A DNA stretch of 64,000 nt from an uncultured Rhizobiaceae group bacterium (GTDB lineage: Bacteria; Pseudomonadota; Alphaproteobacteria; Rhizobiales; Rhizobiaceae), in contig CALHCF010000009.1 in assembly GCA_937930635.1 (NCBI GenBank), forward strand, positions 353,499 through 417,498. The letters are read 5' to 3'. A program made the position numbers and the translations under genes. The notes under the pieces were generated by a model, which made no database searches, was not told where the DNA came from, and saw only the letters and a list, made by a program, of their open reading frames with translations. Positions 49,348 to 58,776 of the stretch are shown here, one piece after another (within the stretch, counting starts at the first letter, position 1; each line of letters starts with the position of its first letter).

Positions 49348-49805
49348 TTCTAGTTCCTTTCAAGGCCACACCTGCCATGATCTTCGCGCGACCATAGACC
49401 TTCTTTTTGCCGATCAAAACCTCTTTGATCCAACCACCCCACCAACCTTGTTCCACCTTAACCGCTCGCCAGTGCCACACCTGCCAACACCACGTGATCC
49501 TGAAGATAGCTTTTGACACGTTTGCGAGCTTCATCTGATTGTGCGGATGGAGCGAAGATTATCAGCGCAGCCTTCCCTATTGTTGGAAGGGCACCCTCGA
49601 CAGTCTCGCCCCCAATACGCACCATCTCAGATGCATCATCAGAAAAAAACATCCGATCGTCATTCCGGCTTCATTATCGACCCGCCTCACACCGGGCGAT
49701 GTGCTGGACACCCGGCAGTACTGATCCGCACGCTTGCCAACACGTCTTCTTGTCGGGTTGGTGCGCGAAGCTGAAATGGCAAGCTTGGAAGTACCGTAAG
49801 GCGGC
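49348..49805 (-). pseudogene. Region without an intact gene, possible decayed coding sequence
   Basis: No convincing intact gene is present in this 458-base stretch. Minus-strand fragments in different frames read like protein: GRLTVLPSLPFQLRAPTRQE near 49730-49790 and IGKAALIIFAPSAQSDEARK near 49520-49580, separated by stops and frame changes. The second has a faint resemblance to luciferase-like flavin monooxygenases. The best explanation is a remnant of one gene broken by frameshifts, but random composition cannot be excluded. Confidence 0.3.
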
Positions 49806-50753
49806 CTATACCACGCGCCTGTCATGCGGCACCGCCCGCGCATAAAGCCAACCCAACACGTAGGGCGTCAGATACATGGGGATCTGGTAGCAGGCCACAT
49901 AAAGGAGCAGAGGTTCCGTCATTGCCGCTGGCAACGCAGCCAGAAACAGCGCCATATTGCGGTTTCCTGCACCAATCGAATAGCCAATCAGTTCTGTTTT
50001 TTCCACGCGCAACCCGCCAAAGGCACCCAGTTGCAACGCTATATTCACGGCAAAGGCAAGGCACAGTACCAACAACAGGCGAAGAGGTTCGTTGAAAAGA
50101 GCAGGACCGAATGCCGACATAAGGCCAACAACAAGGACCGCCATCAGGAAGGCCGACATCCCGTCAATCGCTTTTAGAGCTGTTGCATCCGGTTCCTTTA
50201 AAAACAACCAGCGCACAACAAACGCTGCGAGCGAGGAACACAAGATAATCAAAAACAGCCGCAATGCTGCGTCGAAAATAGCCTCAGATGAATCAAACAG
50301 CGGCGACATAGAAAAAACAGGAATTACAGTCAGCGGCAACATGGCTGTGGAGAGTACCAGCAGACGCAATGAGGGCGCAGGATCACCGCCTACCATTACT
50401 GTCAGATTAGGCGACCCTGAAATAGGGGACGCAGACAGCATGATGGTGAGTGCTGCAGCAAGGGCCCCTGCCCAGCCGAAAAACGAAAACAGCAATACCG
50501 CAAAACAAGGCAAAATTACCTGATAAAGCCCAACGAGCAACACGAGTGGGCCAACCCTGTTCAGCTTTCCAAGAGCTTCACGAGGACCAATGCGAAGAGC
50601 TGCAAAAAACAGCAGTGCAACAAGCAGTTCGGGGAGATGACCTTTGACGAATTGCGCGAGTGTGGGGGAAACAATACCCGCAACAAGACCAGCAATCAGA
50701 ACCAACCTTCCCCAACGGGCCATGAACAGCAGCGGAGTTAGCAGGATGGTCAT
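49806..50753 (-). CDS. Bile acid:sodium symporter (SBF)-like membrane protein
   Basis: A 315-residue integral membrane protein with about nine to ten hydrophobic helices. The SBF/ACR3-type fold is suggested by LSASPISGSPNLTVMVGGDP at the first crossover and IGAGNRNMALFLAALP at the second (the GNR-N motif common in this superfamily). It overlaps the TauE-like gene by four bases and is the last gene of the TRAP operon. It may export or import an organic anion; substrate unknown. Confidence 0.8.
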   Translation of the reverse strand: MTILLTPLLFMARWGRLVLIAGLVAGIVSPTLAQFVKGHLPELLVALLFFAALRIGPREALGKLNRVGPLVLLVGLYQVILPCFAVLLFSFFGWAGALAAALTIMLSASPISGSPNLTVMVGGDPAPSLRLLVLSTAMLPLTVIPVFSMSPLFDSSEAIFDAALRLFLIILCSSLAAFVVRWLFLKEPDATALKAIDGMSAFLMAVLVVGLMSAFGPALFNEPLRLLLVLCLAFAVNIALQLGAFGGLRVEKTELIGYSIGAGNRNMALFLAALPAAMTEPLLLYVACYQIPMYLTPYVLGWLYARAVPHDRRVV

Positions 50754-51493
50754 GAGAGGCCGCGGACAATCAGCAAGACAGACGCCAGGCCGGCAATAGT
50801 CAGCAAGGCAGGCCTATAGCGGCGGTCAAACCGCCCTTTCATGCGCCGCCCTAACCATGTGCCAAACACCGCACCGGGAACCATGAAACACGCCAGCCAG
50901 AAGTCTTTTACTCCCGCCCAGCCAACACTATAAAGCGCTGTTAGCGAAATCAGCCCGCCAAAAGAGAAGAACGCAGCCAGAGTAGGTCGTGCCAGATGGG
51001 AGGGACGGCTCTGATAGATCAACGCCAAAGGCGGTGCGCCAACCGATGTCACAACACCGGTAAAACCAGATACCACACCCATAGCCGTTAGATTGCGCCA
51101 GTTCATTGCCAGCTGCCAGCCAAAGACAGAAAGCGTTACCGCCACTGCGATAAGACAACCAAACACCAGCTGGAAGGTTGAGCGGTCTTTCAAAGATAAG
51201 AGCAAGACAAGGCCAAAACCAATGCCCAGCGAACGACCCGCCATACCGATCCCAACCTCATTCCAGACAATGTTCTCACGTTCCTTCCAGGCCGAAAAAA
51301 CCGCCGTTGCCGTACCCAAATAAAGAGCAGCAGCAGGAACCATTGCCGGATCAATAAGCGCCAGAACCGGCGCTACCGTCAAACCAAAACCCATTCCCAG
51401 GCCAGCCTGAACAATCGAACCGATAATCACAATCACAGTGACGGCAATTGCAGCCCATAAGGTGGTGAAAACAAGTGGATCAGTAGCCTGCAC
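50750..51493 (-). CDS. TauE/SafE-family anion exporter
   Basis: A 247-residue membrane protein with about eight helices and the duplicated TauE/SafE patterns GLGMGFGLTVAPVLALIDP and SGFTGVVTSVGAPPLALIYQ. Members move sulfite, sulfoacetate or other organic anions. GTG 51493 is the likely start, 18 bases after the TRAP large permease stop. Being joined to a TRAP uptake operon suggests it exports a product or by-product of the imported compound (inference). Confidence 0.86.
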   Translation of the reverse strand: MQATDPLVFTTLWAAIAVTVIVIIGSIVQAGLGMGFGLTVAPVLALIDPAMVPAAALYLGTATAVFSAWKERENIVWNEVGIGMAGRSLGIGFGLVLLLSLKDRSTFQLVFGCLIAVAVTLSVFGWQLAMNWRNLTAMGVVSGFTGVVTSVGAPPLALIYQSRPSHLARPTLAAFFSFGGLISLTALYSVGWAGVKDFWLACFMVPGAVFGTWLGRRMKGRFDRRYRPALLTIAGLASVLLIVRGLS

Positions 51494-51511
51494 TGTTTTG
51501 CCGAAACCCGA

Positions 51512-52825
51512 TCAGCCGCCCGGTTGTTGTCGAATATTCTCCGGCAGCCAGGTTGCAATATCAGGGAAACCAATCAGTACGAACACCATCAAAACCATGA
51601 TGAGAAACATGGGGATCGCAGCTTTTGCGATGTAGTTCATTTCGTGATGCGTCATGCCTTGCAGCACAAAGAGGTTGAAGCCAATGGGCGGTGTGATCTG
51701 AGCCATTTCGATGACCACCACAACGAAAATACCAAACCAAATAACGTCAATACCAGCCTGGCGGATCATTGGTTCAACGATCGCCATGGTCAGGACAACC
51801 GACGAAATGCCATCTAGAAAACAGCCAAGTATTATGTAGAAAACAAGCAGGACCATGAGCAGTTCGAAACGCGACAGTTCCAAAGACGCAATCAGGTCGG
51901 CCAACCCACGTGGCAGGCCGGTGAAGCCCATGGAAAGCGACAGAAAGGCCGCTCCTGCCAGAATGAAGGCGATCATCGCAGAGGTCCGCGTGGCTCCCAT
52001 CAGGCTCTCAATGAATGTGCTCCAGCTGAGAGACCCTTGAGCTGCTGCAAGCGCCATAGAGCCCAATACACCGAAAGCAGCCGCTTCAGTGGCCGTTGCG
52101 AAACCGAAATACATAGAGCCAATGACAACCGAAATCAGCAAAATCACCGGGATAAGGAAACGCGAATTGGCGATTTTTTCTGAAAGCGTCATGCGTGGTT
52201 CAGGCGTTGGGTTAAAATCCTTCGACACTTTCGACATGATGGCCACATAGCTCATGAACATCAGCGCCAGAATGAGGCCGGGAAAGACACCAGCCATAAA
52301 CAGCTTGGTGATCGATTCATTGATCGTCACGCCATATACAATGAGGGTGAGCGACGGTGGAATCATCAGGCCGAGTGTCGCAGCGCCGGCCAGTGTCCCG
52401 ATTACCATATGTTCTGGATAATCGCGTTTACGCAGTTCGGGGATCGACATCTTACCGACCGTGGTAAGCGTCGCAGCTGATGACCCGGAAACCGCTGCAA
52501 AGACCGTGCACCCCACGATGTTGGTGTGCACAAGACCGCCCGGCAATCTCGCCATCCAGGGTGAGAGGCCGCGGAACATATCCTCCGATAATCGCGTTCG
52601 ATACAGTATCTCGCCCATCCAGATGAACAGCGGCAAAGCTGTCAATGTCCATGACGACGAAGCTGTCCAGATGGTGGTGATCATGGCATCACCAGCGGGG
52701 CGAGGTGTAAACAGCTCCATCCCCACAAAGGCAACACCTAGTAGGGCCAGTCCGACCCACACGCCAGAGCCAAGCAGGGCGAACAATACAAAGAGAAAAA
52801 TTGCGATCGGTGCGAGTTGTTCCAT
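51512..52825 (-). CDS. dctM: TRAP transporter large permease DctM
   Basis: A 437-residue large permease with about 12 hydrophobic helices and the DctM traits GDAMITTIWTASSSWTLTALP, FAAVSGSSAATLTTVGKMSIP and ITPPIGFNLFVLQG. It drives Na+-coupled uptake with DctQ and the binding protein DctP. It starts five bases after the dctQ stop. The 'TAXI' class is excluded because the binding protein is DctP-like. Confidence 0.92.
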   Translation of the reverse strand: MEQLAPIAIFLFVLFALLGSGVWVGLALLGVAFVGMELFTPRPAGDAMITTIWTASSSWTLTALPLFIWMGEILYRTRLSEDMFRGLSPWMARLPGGLVHTNIVGCTVFAAVSGSSAATLTTVGKMSIPELRKRDYPEHMVIGTLAGAATLGLMIPPSLTLIVYGVTINESITKLFMAGVFPGLILALMFMSYVAIMSKVSKDFNPTPEPRMTLSEKIANSRFLIPVILLISVVIGSMYFGFATATEAAAFGVLGSMALAAAQGSLSWSTFIESLMGATRTSAMIAFILAGAAFLSLSMGFTGLPRGLADLIASLELSRFELLMVLLVFYIILGCFLDGISSVVLTMAIVEPMIRQAGIDVIWFGIFVVVVIEMAQITPPIGFNLFVLQGMTHHEMNYIAKAAIPMFLIMVLMVFVLIGFPDIATWLPENIRQQPGG

Positions 52826-52830
52826 AGCGT

Positions 52831-53361
52831 TTACTCCGCACCTTCCTCGGCGATAAGATTTGACTCAATCGCATGTTTGCCAGTGAAAATCAGGCGGCAA
52901 AGATTGTCCCAAAAACAAACTGCCAGCAAAACGGATCCGATAGCCATGGAAAGCTGCGGTATCCAGATCGGCCAAGCGTCCTGGCCCTGACTGATGTCGT
53001 TAAGCTTGCGCGACCAGTAAGTCGCTTTGATTGCGTAGTATGAAAAGTAGGTGGAAAGCACAGCACCAACAGCGAAACACCACAACTCCCCCCACCAACG
53101 TTTGGAGCCCATTGCATTGAGCGCAATGCTGACACGAATATGAGCGCCGGCATTCAGTGCATAGGCAAAGGCAAAGAAGGAAGCGCCTGCCATGCAGTAA
53201 CCGGCATAATCGGGCGCCCCGGAAAACACTTCGCCAGTCCAGCGGGCAACCATTTGGATGACAATCAGCACCAAAATAGCGATCAGGCAAATTGCGCCCA
53301 AAACGCCACCCAGCTTGTAAAGTCCGTCCAGAAAGCGGCGGATCAGAGAAAATACTGCCAA
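52831..53361 (-). CDS. dctQ: TRAP transporter small permease DctQ
   Basis: A 176-residue four-helix membrane protein with the DctQ features LIAILVLIVIQMVARWTGE and LNAGAHIRVSIALNAMG, followed by WIPQLSMAIGSVLLAVCF. It lies between dctP, from which a hairpin separates it, and dctM. Confidence 0.88.
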   Translation of the reverse strand: MAVFSLIRRFLDGLYKLGGVLGAICLIAILVLIVIQMVARWTGEVFSGAPDYAGYCMAGASFFAFAYALNAGAHIRVSIALNAMGSKRWWGELWCFAVGAVLSTYFSYYAIKATYWSRKLNDISQGQDAWPIWIPQLSMAIGSVLLAVCFWDNLCRLIFTGKHAIESNLIAEEGAE

Positions 53362-53458
53362 GATGTCGTCCCCAAAAATTCTGCCCTAAAACAGAGGGCG
53401 ACGCTCATGCATGCCATTATCGCAAACAGCCACCCAATGACGCCCCACAAAGCTGAAA

Positions 53459-53490
53459 GGGGCTCCCGAACAATCCTGCCTGGAAGCCCC
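53459..53490 (-). terminator. Intercistronic hairpin after dctP
   Basis: On the minus strand GGGGCTTCC pairs with GGGAGCCCC (one mismatch) around a 14-base loop, followed by TTTCAGCTTT. It lies 15 bases past the dctP stop and before dctQ. It probably reduces transcription into the membrane genes or protects dctP mRNA, matching the higher need for binding protein. Confidence 0.6.
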
Positions 53491-53505
53491 AGTTTTTAAT
53501 ACCGG

Positions 53506-54477
53506 CTACTTGTTAAAGCCGTCGACGATGGCTTTGCCCTCTTCGCCAGATGCTTTCAGCCATTCAGAGGTCATGGTCTTACCGATTTCCTTAAGCTCGT
53601 TAACGAGACCATCACCAGCACGGCCAACAGTCATGCCACCTTTTTTCAGGCCATCCAGTGTAAACTGAGTGTAAGCTTTCGAAGCTTCCAGACCTTCTGC
53701 CTGTGCAGTTGCGGCGCAATCCTGGATTATCTTCTGATTTTCAGGAGAAACCTTGGCCCAGGCATCGTTGTTCACCAGCACGTAATTGTATGGCAGCCAG
53801 GCGTCCACTTCGTAGAAGTGGGTCAGGCTTTCCCAGACCTTGCGGTCATATCCGGTTGCACCAGACGAAATCATGGATTCAGCGACGCCGGTTGCAAATG
53901 CCTGCGAGATTTCAGCTGCTTCGATCTGAACCGGCAACATGCCGGTCAGTTCTGCAAGACGTGCTGTAGCCGTGTTATAGGAACGAAACTTCACGCCCTT
54001 CATGTCTGCCACAGAATTCACTTCCTTCTTGAAGTACAAGCCCTGCGGCGGCCATGGAACGGCATACAGCATGGTCATACCCTGCGAAGCCAGTAGCTTA
54101 TCCATTGCCGGTTTTGCAGCTTTGAAAAGCTTTTGCGAAGCGTCAAACGATGTAGCCAGGAATGGAATGGAATCAAAACCGAAAACTGCATTTTCGTTTT
54201 GATGACCTGAAAGCAGGCGCTCACCAATCGGCACCTGACCTGTCTGGACAGCGCGCTTGATTTCAGCACCTTTGAAAAGCGACCCTGATGGATGGGTTGT
54301 GATTTCGATCGCCTTGTTGGTGCCATCCGTCACGCATTTCGCAAATTTGGCACCATTTTCCGAATGGAAATTGGTTGCAGAATAAGCCATTGGCATATCC
54401 CACTTTTCAGCCATGGCTGATCCAACCATTGTCATACTGACAGCAGTTCCGGCCAGTAGTGTTGCGAATTTCTTCAT
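53506..54477 (-). CDS. dctP: TRAP transporter substrate-binding protein DctP
   Basis: A 323-residue exported binding protein. The signal peptide ends near SAMA, followed by WDMPMAYSATNFHSENGAKFA, which is the DctP domain start. The conserved Arg that binds carboxylates is likely in VKFRSYNTATARLAE. It is encoded between dadA-like and dctQ genes. Substrates of TRAP carriers are usually carboxylates or amino-acid derivatives; the neighbouring epimerase and amino-acid oxidase suggest an amino or imino acid (inference). ATG 54477 gives a normal signal peptide. Confidence 0.9.
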   Translation of the reverse strand: MKKFATLLAGTAVSMTMVGSAMAEKWDMPMAYSATNFHSENGAKFAKCVTDGTNKAIEITTHPSGSLFKGAEIKRAVQTGQVPIGERLLSGHQNENAVFGFDSIPFLATSFDASQKLFKAAKPAMDKLLASQGMTMLYAVPWPPQGLYFKKEVNSVADMKGVKFRSYNTATARLAELTGMLPVQIEAAEISQAFATGVAESMISSGATGYDRKVWESLTHFYEVDAWLPYNYVLVNNDAWAKVSPENQKIIQDCAATAQAEGLEASKAYTQFTLDGLKKGGMTVGRAGDGLVNELKEIGKTMTSEWLKASGEEGKAIVDGFNK

Positions 54478-54521
54478 TTTTTTCTCCCTGTGTATGAAGT
54501 CTTTGGTTTTGGTAATTTTTC

Positions 54522-55787
54522 CTAGTGGAAACGGTTTGGGGCAAAGCTGGACAAATCGGCATTGGGTGCCTGTCCTGATATCAATTGTGCAATCCAACGC
54601 CCGGTCTTGGGCCCTCCTGACAGACCAATATGCTGATGGCCAAAAGCTGACCACACATTTGGTACTTTTTCAAATGCCCCAATCAATGGAAGCGAATCTG
54701 TGGTTGATGGGCGAAAACCCATCCACTCATCAATGCTGTCATAGGTCAGTTCGGGAAACAATTCCATTGTTTGCCGTTTGAGCAGCTCAAATGGTGCCCG
54801 GCTCCGCTTTTCCGTCAGCCCGCCAAACTCCACAATGCCTGCACAGCGCAGGCGCCCCTCCATAGGAGTCATTACAAATTTTCCCGTTGCCACCATGATT
54901 GGTGACTTCGGCATGATCGACGGATTGACGAACTCAATGTGATAGCCGCGTTCTGCCTCCATGGGCACTTTCACACCCAGCTTTGATGCCAAGGGGCCTG
55001 ACCAAACTCCGGTTGCAATGACAATATCATCGGCATCGATATTACCTGCGGACGTTACAACGGTTGTGGCGCTGCCGCCATCAAAGCCGATATCATCCAC
55101 TTCAGCAGTTACGAAGGTACCGCCCTGCTCCTCGACGTGAGCGGCAAGCGCCCGAACATAGGCACCGGGGTCAGTAATGTGTCCATGGTTTGGGCATCGC
55201 ACGGCATATCCGAAACGATGGCCGACACCAGGGTCGTATTCTGAAAGTCGTTCCTGCGTCATTTCCTCAAATTCATGACCACGTTCACGACGCAATTCCC
55301 AACCATAGGCATCGGCTTCAAATGCAGCTTTGTCGCGGTAGCAAAACAGATAATCGCCCTCGATCAGATACCGTTCGGCGTCTGTACCCTTGGCCAGGGC
55401 GACATGCTGATCAGCACAATCATGCAGCAACAAAGACAGCGCATCTGCAATATGCGGTACTTTCTTTGTATCCGCATGGCTCATGTATTTCAGCAGGAAC
55501 GGAATAAGACGCGGCAGATAGGACCAGCGCATGAACAACGGTGCATTGGGATTGAACAACATTCCCGGTGCTTTTTTCCAAAGGCCGGGTACCGTTACAG
55601 GCACCACCGAAGCGGCGGCCAGAACACCCGCATTGCCATAAGATGTGCCAGCAGCCGGGCCGATGCGGTCCACTATTGTAACCCTGCACCCTGCCCTTTG
55701 AAGCCAGATTGCCGCAGATATGCCGACAATGCCTGCACCAACAACCACAACATGTTTGGCGTCAGCATTCTTAACTTCTTCACTCAC
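54522..55787 (-). CDS. D-amino acid dehydrogenase-like FAD oxidoreductase (DadA family)
   Basis: A 421-residue DAO-superfamily flavoenzyme with HVVVVGAGIVGISAAIWLQRAG at its N-terminus (about 12-33), FGYAVRCPNHGHITDPGAYV, and the C-terminal GFRPSTTDSLPLIGAFEKVP and SGGPKTGRWIAQLISG. DadA relatives oxidise D-amino acids to 2-oxoacids and feed electrons to quinone. It follows the enolase-superfamily gene by 13 bases and precedes dctP by 44, so it belongs to the TRAP operon. The substrate may be a D-amino or hydroxy-imino acid. Confidence 0.87.
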   Translation of the reverse strand: MSEEVKNADAKHVVVVGAGIVGISAAIWLQRAGCRVTIVDRIGPAAGTSYGNAGVLAAASVVPVTVPGLWKKAPGMLFNPNAPLFMRWSYLPRLIPFLLKYMSHADTKKVPHIADALSLLLHDCADQHVALAKGTDAERYLIEGDYLFCYRDKAAFEADAYGWELRRERGHEFEEMTQERLSEYDPGVGHRFGYAVRCPNHGHITDPGAYVRALAAHVEEQGGTFVTAEVDDIGFDGGSATTVVTSAGNIDADDIVIATGVWSGPLASKLGVKVPMEAERGYHIEFVNPSIMPKSPIMVATGKFVMTPMEGRLRCAGIVEFGGLTEKRSRAPFELLKRQTMELFPELTYDSIDEWMGFRPSTTDSLPLIGAFEKVPNVWSAFGHQHIGLSGGPKTGRWIAQLISGQAPNADLSSFAPNRFH

Positions 55788-55800
55788 CGGTCTTTACTCC

Positions 55801-56967
55801 TTATCCGGTTAGCTGATTGCCATTGAACGAAGACGACCCACTGACGTCAAATCGCTTGATCAGATCCTCATCAATCTCCAATCCAAGACCGGGCGCATCA
55901 GGCACCTGAACCATTCCGTTTTCTACCGGAAACGGTTCTGCGAGCAAGTCCTTCTCAAGATAGTAGGTCGCCTGATAGAACTCGCAGCCCAATGAGATGT
56001 TGGGACTGACGGCGATCATGTGCACACCGGGCAAATGTGCCAGGCCTGTCTCAAACATATCTCCGCCATACCCCGGCAGGCCCGCCTCTTCCGCAATTTT
56101 TGCGACTTCCATACCGCGGACCATGCCACCTGACTTCATGATTTTGACCGAAACACCATCGCAGATATTCTCACGGATGGCCCGGCGCATGTCTTCTGGG
56201 CCAAACACGCTTTCATCGGCCAGCAAGGGCGCTTCGGTCGTGTCCCGCAAACGCGCCATCGCATCATATTCATGAAAGGCAACCGGCTGCTCAATGAAAG
56301 ACGGTTCGAGCCGGTCAATCTCAGGCACCTGTTTCATGGCATCAGCAACGCCAAGACCCTGATTGTAATCCACTCGCACGGTCAGTTCGGGAAAGTCCTG
56401 TTTCAACGTCTCGAGGCGCATCATGTCGAAGCCATGGTCGCGGAACCCGGTCTTCAGTTTGACATAGCGCACCCCATCGCTGACCAGGCGATTTGCCAAT
56501 TCTATGTCCTGGTCGAAGTCCGGGTTGGCAAGCGAACAGGACAATGGGATTTCTTTACGGCACTGGTCGCCCAGCAATGCCCAAACCGGTTTGCTGAGAA
56601 TTTTCCCGGCAACATCAAGCAACGCTGCTTCAAGCGCAGCCTTGGCCTCGGTGCAATGGACGAGCGCCTTACCTGCTGTCGCCATGATGGTTTCAAAATC
56701 ACCAATCCGGGCATCGACAACATGAGGGCGCAGATATCGGTCCAGCCCTGCAAGGTTTGCCTCTGGCGTCCCCGTGAAGACTGACCAGGGCGACCCCTCG
56801 CCGTAGCCAACAGCCCCCCCTTCAGCAATGAGTTTCACAACCACAATTTCGATCGCATTGGCGACAGTGCCGATTCCGTGGTCGCGGCGTGAATTGACTG
56901 GCAACGCAAGATGCCATGCCTCCATCGCGATAATTTTCTCATCTATCGCCATCAGCGAAGGGTGCAT
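55801..56967 (-). CDS. Enolase-superfamily enzyme of the muconate-lactonizing subgroup (epimerase or cis-3-hydroxyproline dehydratase-like)
   Basis: A 388-residue TIM-barrel enzyme. Catalytic lysines are visible in YVKLKTG (second barrel strand) and in VSVKIMKSGGM (sixth), and the metal ligands in VRVDYNQ, FIEQPV and LADESVF. These Lys-Lys features fit MLE-type racemases, dipeptide or N-acylamino-acid epimerases, hydroxyproline-betaine epimerase and cis-3-hydroxy-L-proline dehydratase. The start is chosen at ATG 56967, which shares its A with the upstream TAA; ATG 56979 is possible. Adjacent D-amino-acid oxidase and TRAP genes favour an amino-acid or imino-acid substrate. Confidence 0.83.
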   Translation of the reverse strand: MHPSLMAIDEKIIAMEAWHLALPVNSRRDHGIGTVANAIEIVVVKLIAEGGAVGYGEGSPWSVFTGTPEANLAGLDRYLRPHVVDARIGDFETIMATAGKALVHCTEAKAALEAALLDVAGKILSKPVWALLGDQCRKEIPLSCSLANPDFDQDIELANRLVSDGVRYVKLKTGFRDHGFDMMRLETLKQDFPELTVRVDYNQGLGVADAMKQVPEIDRLEPSFIEQPVAFHEYDAMARLRDTTEAPLLADESVFGPEDMRRAIRENICDGVSVKIMKSGGMVRGMEVAKIAEEAGLPGYGGDMFETGLAHLPGVHMIAVSPNISLGCEFYQATYYLEKDLLAEPFPVENGMVQVPDAPGLGLEIDEDLIKRFDVSGSSSFNGNQLTG

Positions 56968-58667
56968 TAAGCAACCCACTCGCTGACAGGAGCTGCGGCT
57001 TCGTGCAGCGGTTGTGAGATGATATCAACCAGGGTTGGACCGTCATGCGCCAGCGCCTGTTTCAACACGGTCTCAAGCTCGGCAGGGTCTTCCACGCGCC
57101 AGGCTTTGACACCAAACGCACTGGCGACTGCGGCATGATCTGTTCGATCGAAATCAACATTATAGAAGCGCTTTCCAAAACCGGAATCCTGCCCGGCCTT
57201 GATCCAGCCGAAGGTTGAATTGGAAAAGACGATAGATGTGATCGGCATTTTATGGCGAACAATGGTTTCAAACTCGCCGCAACAAAACCCGAAAGAACCA
57301 TCCCCCATAACCGCAACGGTTTTTACACCAGGTCTCCCGACATGAGCCCCCATCGAAGCGGCGAGCGCATAGCCAAGGGCACCATGGGCCCGGTTGGTGA
57401 TGAAATGCCGCCCCGCCTGCGGCCATCGATAATGGGCCGAAAAATAAGGGCAAGGCGTACCGGGGTCAGCGACAATGTTTGCGTCCGCATCCAGCAGCCG
57501 CTGCAGGGTTGCAATCACCCGTTCGGGACGAATGGGCGCTTCGTCAGAGGCGGCAAGCGCTTCAAAGGCAGCCAGTTTTCCCTGCCATGCTGCTGCTGCA
57601 CGGTTTGAACCATCAAAAGACGGCAGGCCTTTGCGCTCTTTCAGGCAGGCTATCAGAGCTTCCAGAGCCAACTTAGCATCAGCAGCGATGGCGACCTCGG
57701 TGGGATAGTTAGCACCAAGCACTTCGGGGTCACTGTCAATGTGGACAATCCTGGTGTCGATGGACGGAGAACACCAGCGTTCTGTCGTTACCGATCCTGC
57801 ACGGCATCCGATGAAAAGAACCAGATCAGCATCATCGACCACCGCCCGGGTTGAGGGTGCTGCTCCATTGGAACCCACAACGCCGACCGCAAGCGGGTCA
57901 GTCTCGGCAATGGCACCCTGCCCCGATACGGTTGTTGCAATAGGCAAATCAAGCAGGTTGCCAAGCTCTGCCAACGCTGCTTGCGCACCGGCTATAACCG
58001 GGCCACCACCGCAGATGGCAACGGCTTTTTTGGCGCTCAGCAGAGCGTCTGCCGCCGCTTCGATTCTTGCGATATCTGGACCGGTCCGGTCGGCGGGAAA
58101 GAAGGCATGACGCGGTTCTGCCCAAATTTCCGAAGGATCAACTGCGGCCTTTTGGGTGTTAAAAGGCAAAGCAAGGTGAGCTGCCCCAGGTCTCCCGGTC
58201 GTCATGGAGCGAAAGGCATTGCGCATCATCGCCGGCAGGCGCGTGGCGTCGTCTAACGACGCATTCCATTTGGTGAGAGGGCGAAACAGGGCAACCTGAT
58301 CCAGCTCTGTTAGCGGATAGCGTCCCCGTGATGTGGTGGCCACATCCGTAGTGATAGCAAGTACTGGAATTGAACTTTCGCTCGCCTCCACAACACCCGG
58401 CAATATATAGGTTGCTCCACCGCCCGATGGCCCCTCGCACACGCCCGGCTTCCCGGTTACCCGGGCATAGCCGTCGGCCATATAGGCGGCGTGACGTTCG
58501 TCACGCGTAAGAATATGATTGATGCCATGATCAAGTCGCGCAAGCGCATCGTAAAACGGCAGTGTTGTATCACCACACAGACCAAACATGTGGGTGACAC
58601 CATGAGCCTGAAGCATGCGCACCGCCGCTTCTGCACCATTCATTTCATTAGTTCGTGGCTCACTCAA
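56967..58667 (-). CDS. Thiamine-diphosphate enzyme (acetolactate synthase-like)
   Basis: A 566-residue three-domain ThDP enzyme. The N-terminal domain has the activating Glu in TRDERHAAYMADGYARVTG (near residue 57), and the central domain has IGCRAGSVTTERW. The C-terminal cofactor motif GDGSFGFCCGEF to Asn (VFSNSTFGWIK) binds Mg-ThDP. It could decarboxylate or ligate a 2-oxoacid such as that made by the DadA-like enzyme (inference); no small regulatory subunit of acetolactate synthase is nearby. It is the first gene of the minus-strand operon and diverges from the racemase-like gene. Confidence 0.88.
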   Translation of the reverse strand: MSEPRTNEMNGAEAAVRMLQAHGVTHMFGLCGDTTLPFYDALARLDHGINHILTRDERHAAYMADGYARVTGKPGVCEGPSGGGATYILPGVVEASESSIPVLAITTDVATTSRGRYPLTELDQVALFRPLTKWNASLDDATRLPAMMRNAFRSMTTGRPGAAHLALPFNTQKAAVDPSEIWAEPRHAFFPADRTGPDIARIEAAADALLSAKKAVAICGGGPVIAGAQAALAELGNLLDLPIATTVSGQGAIAETDPLAVGVVGSNGAAPSTRAVVDDADLVLFIGCRAGSVTTERWCSPSIDTRIVHIDSDPEVLGANYPTEVAIAADAKLALEALIACLKERKGLPSFDGSNRAAAAWQGKLAAFEALAASDEAPIRPERVIATLQRLLDADANIVADPGTPCPYFSAHYRWPQAGRHFITNRAHGALGYALAASMGAHVGRPGVKTVAVMGDGSFGFCCGEFETIVRHKMPITSIVFSNSTFGWIKAGQDSGFGKRFYNVDFDRTDHAAVASAFGVKAWRVEDPAELETVLKQALAHDGPTLVDIISQPLHEAAAPVSEWVA

Positions 58668-58776
58668 AACTTCAATTCCTTCACGTAAAACCTCTTAAAA
58701 TGCTAAATTCGATTGACGATTCCTATGCGTCGTTTTTTAGTATGACGACAGTTTGAGAACCAAGGCAAGCGAATAT

